64,000 nt of DNA. Origin: QFOX01 sp033763655 (GTDB taxonomy: Bacteria; Pseudomonadota; Alphaproteobacteria; Rickettsiales; UBA3002). The notes below the pieces were generated by a model. It was not told the DNA's origin and searched no databases. It worked only from the letters and a program-made list of their open reading frames with translations. The stretch spans positions 1 to 64,000 of the forward strand of contig JANRKD010000001.1 in assembly GCA_033763655.1 (NCBI GenBank), written 5' to 3'. Below, one piece after another: positions 62,904 to 64,000 of this stretch. A program made the position numbers and the translations under genes. Positions within the stretch are counted from its first letter, which is position 1, and every line of letters begins with the position of its first letter.

Positions 62904-63452
62904 TTAGTTAACGATTTCCACTTCCACGCGGCGGTCACGCCACAGGCATGCCTGTTGCGCCTTGCCGGTGATGTCTTCGCACTCGGACTGCGACGAAGTC
63001 TCGCCGAGGCCCTTGACTTCCGACTTGCCGATGACTTTCACGCCGCTGGCGCGCAGGAAGGAAGCGACCGTGTTGGCGCGTTTCTGGCTGAGGCTGAGGT
63101 TGTAACCGGTGGTGCCGATTTCATCCGCGAAACCAACGATTTTTACAGCCGCCACTTTGCTCGATTTCAGCGAGTTGGCAAGCACTCTCAGCTTCGTTTT
63201 TGCCGACGGGGTCAGCGTCGAGCTGTTGAAGTTGAAATATACCGTGCGCAGTTCGCTCGTCAGGCTGGCCCCGATGCAGGCGCCGCCCTTAACGTCCCAT
63301 TGCGTGATGACGCAATCACCAAACTTGGTGACCACAACGCTACCACCTGCGGTTGCTACAGAATCTTTGGTGAGAAACGATGCACCTGCCGATGCGGCCA
63401 TGAGCAGCACGCTTGCAGCTGCCAGAATCGTCGATGTTTTAAGAAGTTTCAT
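62904..63452 (-). CDS. OmpA-like domain secreted protein
   Basis: This 182-residue protein has a signal peptide (MKLLKTSTILAAASVLLMAA) and a C-terminal OmpA/Pal peptidoglycan-binding domain: VYFNFNSSTLTPSAKTKLRV, GFADEIGTTGYNLSLSQKRA, and WRDRRVEVEI. It lacks both a lipobox and a beta-barrel, so it probably sits free in the periplasm bound to peptidoglycan. The gap 63453-63698 holds its promoter and shows no gene. Confidence 0.85.
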   Translation of the reverse strand: MKLLKTSTILAAASVLLMAASAGASFLTKDSVATAGGSVVVTKFGDCVITQWDVKGGACIGASLTSELRTVYFNFNSSTLTPSAKTKLRVLANSLKSSKVAAVKIVGFADEIGTTGYNLSLSQKRANTVASFLRASGVKVIGKSEVKGLGETSSQSECEDITGKAQQACLWRDRRVEVEIVN

Positions 63453-63698
63453 GATGATTTCCTTAGCTATCTATTGTTGTTAATCGCTACACTGCGTCCG
63501 CCCGTTGCGCAGGCAGTGCATCACGGCTATGTCTGACGAATCGCTGTTTAAGATGCAAATACTCTGTCGCCCCGCGCCTGTCCCGATGACGAAGAATCGC
63601 CGCCTGTTGCAACTTTGTCACAGATGTGGCGCGGCAACATAATTTTTTATAAGCTATTGAAATAAGTTGGAGAGTTGGCAAAAACCGCTCGCCGGGCA

Positions 63699-64000
63699 TT
63701 AGGGCGCCGCCCGCTGCATGGCCCGGTAGAGGGCGACATTGGCCTCGTGCTCTTGCAACGTCGCCGCGAACCGGTGTCCCCCCTTCGCGGTGGCCACAAA
63801 ATAGAGTGCATCGGTGGCCGCCGGGTGTAGTGCCGCAATAATCGCCGCGCGCCCGGGATTGCAGATTGGGGTCGGCGGCAGGCCAGCCCGCAGATAACTA
63901 TTATAGTGCGTATCGCGTTGCAGGTCGCCGCGCGACAAAGCCCGTCCCATCGGCACATGGCCCTGCGCCGCTTCGATGCCATACACCACCGTCGGGTCCG
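63699..64000 (-). CDS. mltG: Endolytic murein transglycosylase MltG, 3' part
   Basis: The C-terminal 100 residues of MltG, which cuts nascent glycan strands at the inner membrane. DPTVVYG, THYNSYLRAGLPPTPICNPG (substrate-binding segment) and ALYFVATAKGGHRFAATLQEH are family signatures. The gene continues beyond the right end of the window. Confidence 0.92.
   Translation of the reverse strand, partial: DPTVVYGIEAAQGHVPMGRALSRGDLQRDTHYNSYLRAGLPPTPICNPGRAAIIAALHPAATDALYFVATAKGGHRFAATLQEHEANVALYRAMQRAAP

Overview
The window is high-GC DNA from an alphaproteobacterium. The class call rests on a DivL-type sensor protein (Tyr in place of the phosphorylatable His), an exact TTAA-N7-TTAAC CtrA-type site, a DUF983 protein, and the general gene complement. 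The order or genus cannot be fixed from the sequence. Host chromosome flanks a complete-looking Mu-like transposable prophage.

Left host arm (1-8489). An intergenic repeat region (1-544) is followed on the minus strand by a tightly packed eight-gene operon, read right to left: thiolase fadA, a small secreted Cys protein, mntA/hepT pair 2, the fused hydroxyacyl-CoA dehydrogenase/enoyl-CoA hydratase, mntA/hepT pair 1, and acyl-CoA dehydrogenase. Two MntA-HepT toxin-antitoxin modules are therefore woven into a fadNAE-like beta-oxidation operon, with junctions that overlap or are only 4 bp apart. A DUF1294 membrane protein and a YcgN-type Cys-cluster protein follow.

Prophage (8490-41673, about 33.2 kb). 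It has TG...CA ends, inverted transposase-type binding sites at both ends, and an apparent 5-bp target duplication GGCGC (8485-8489 and 41674-41678). The order is Mu-like: S24 repressor (minus), Ner, a run of small early genes, DDE transposase, MuB ATPase, DUF3164, GemA and a Mor-like activator. Lysis follows (GH24 endolysin, nested Rz/Rz1 spanins). Then come DNA packaging and head genes, including a MuF protein with a C-terminal PBECR-type nuclease domain and a protease gene with a nested scaffold start. The contractile tail and baseplate follow, with a T TTT TTG frameshift site in the tail-assembly chaperone. The right end holds a short tail fibre, a DNA adenine methylase and two small membrane proteins.

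Right host arm (41679-64000). It carries tRNA-Gly(CCC), a DUF983 protein, mscL, a His-rich secreted protein, thiC, mutY, gltA, a flagellin-like gene, a YggT protein, purU, divL, an HD-domain protein, ahcY, a putative clan CD (caspase-like) peptidase, fadD, a ferredoxin-NADP reductase, an RSH-type (p)ppGpp hydrolase, folD, an OmpA-like lipid-facing protein and the 3' part of mltG. The most striking element is inside thiC: a complete DUF559 (PD-(D/E)XK-like) nuclease domain, bounded by inverted GC-rich palindromic repeats, sits in frame near the N-terminus. The same palindrome occurs, without a nuclease, in two long intergenic repeats (about 175-545 and 49975-50318), each abutting the stop codon of a minus-strand gene. 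This suggests a mobile repeat family that can carry a nuclease and insert in frame.
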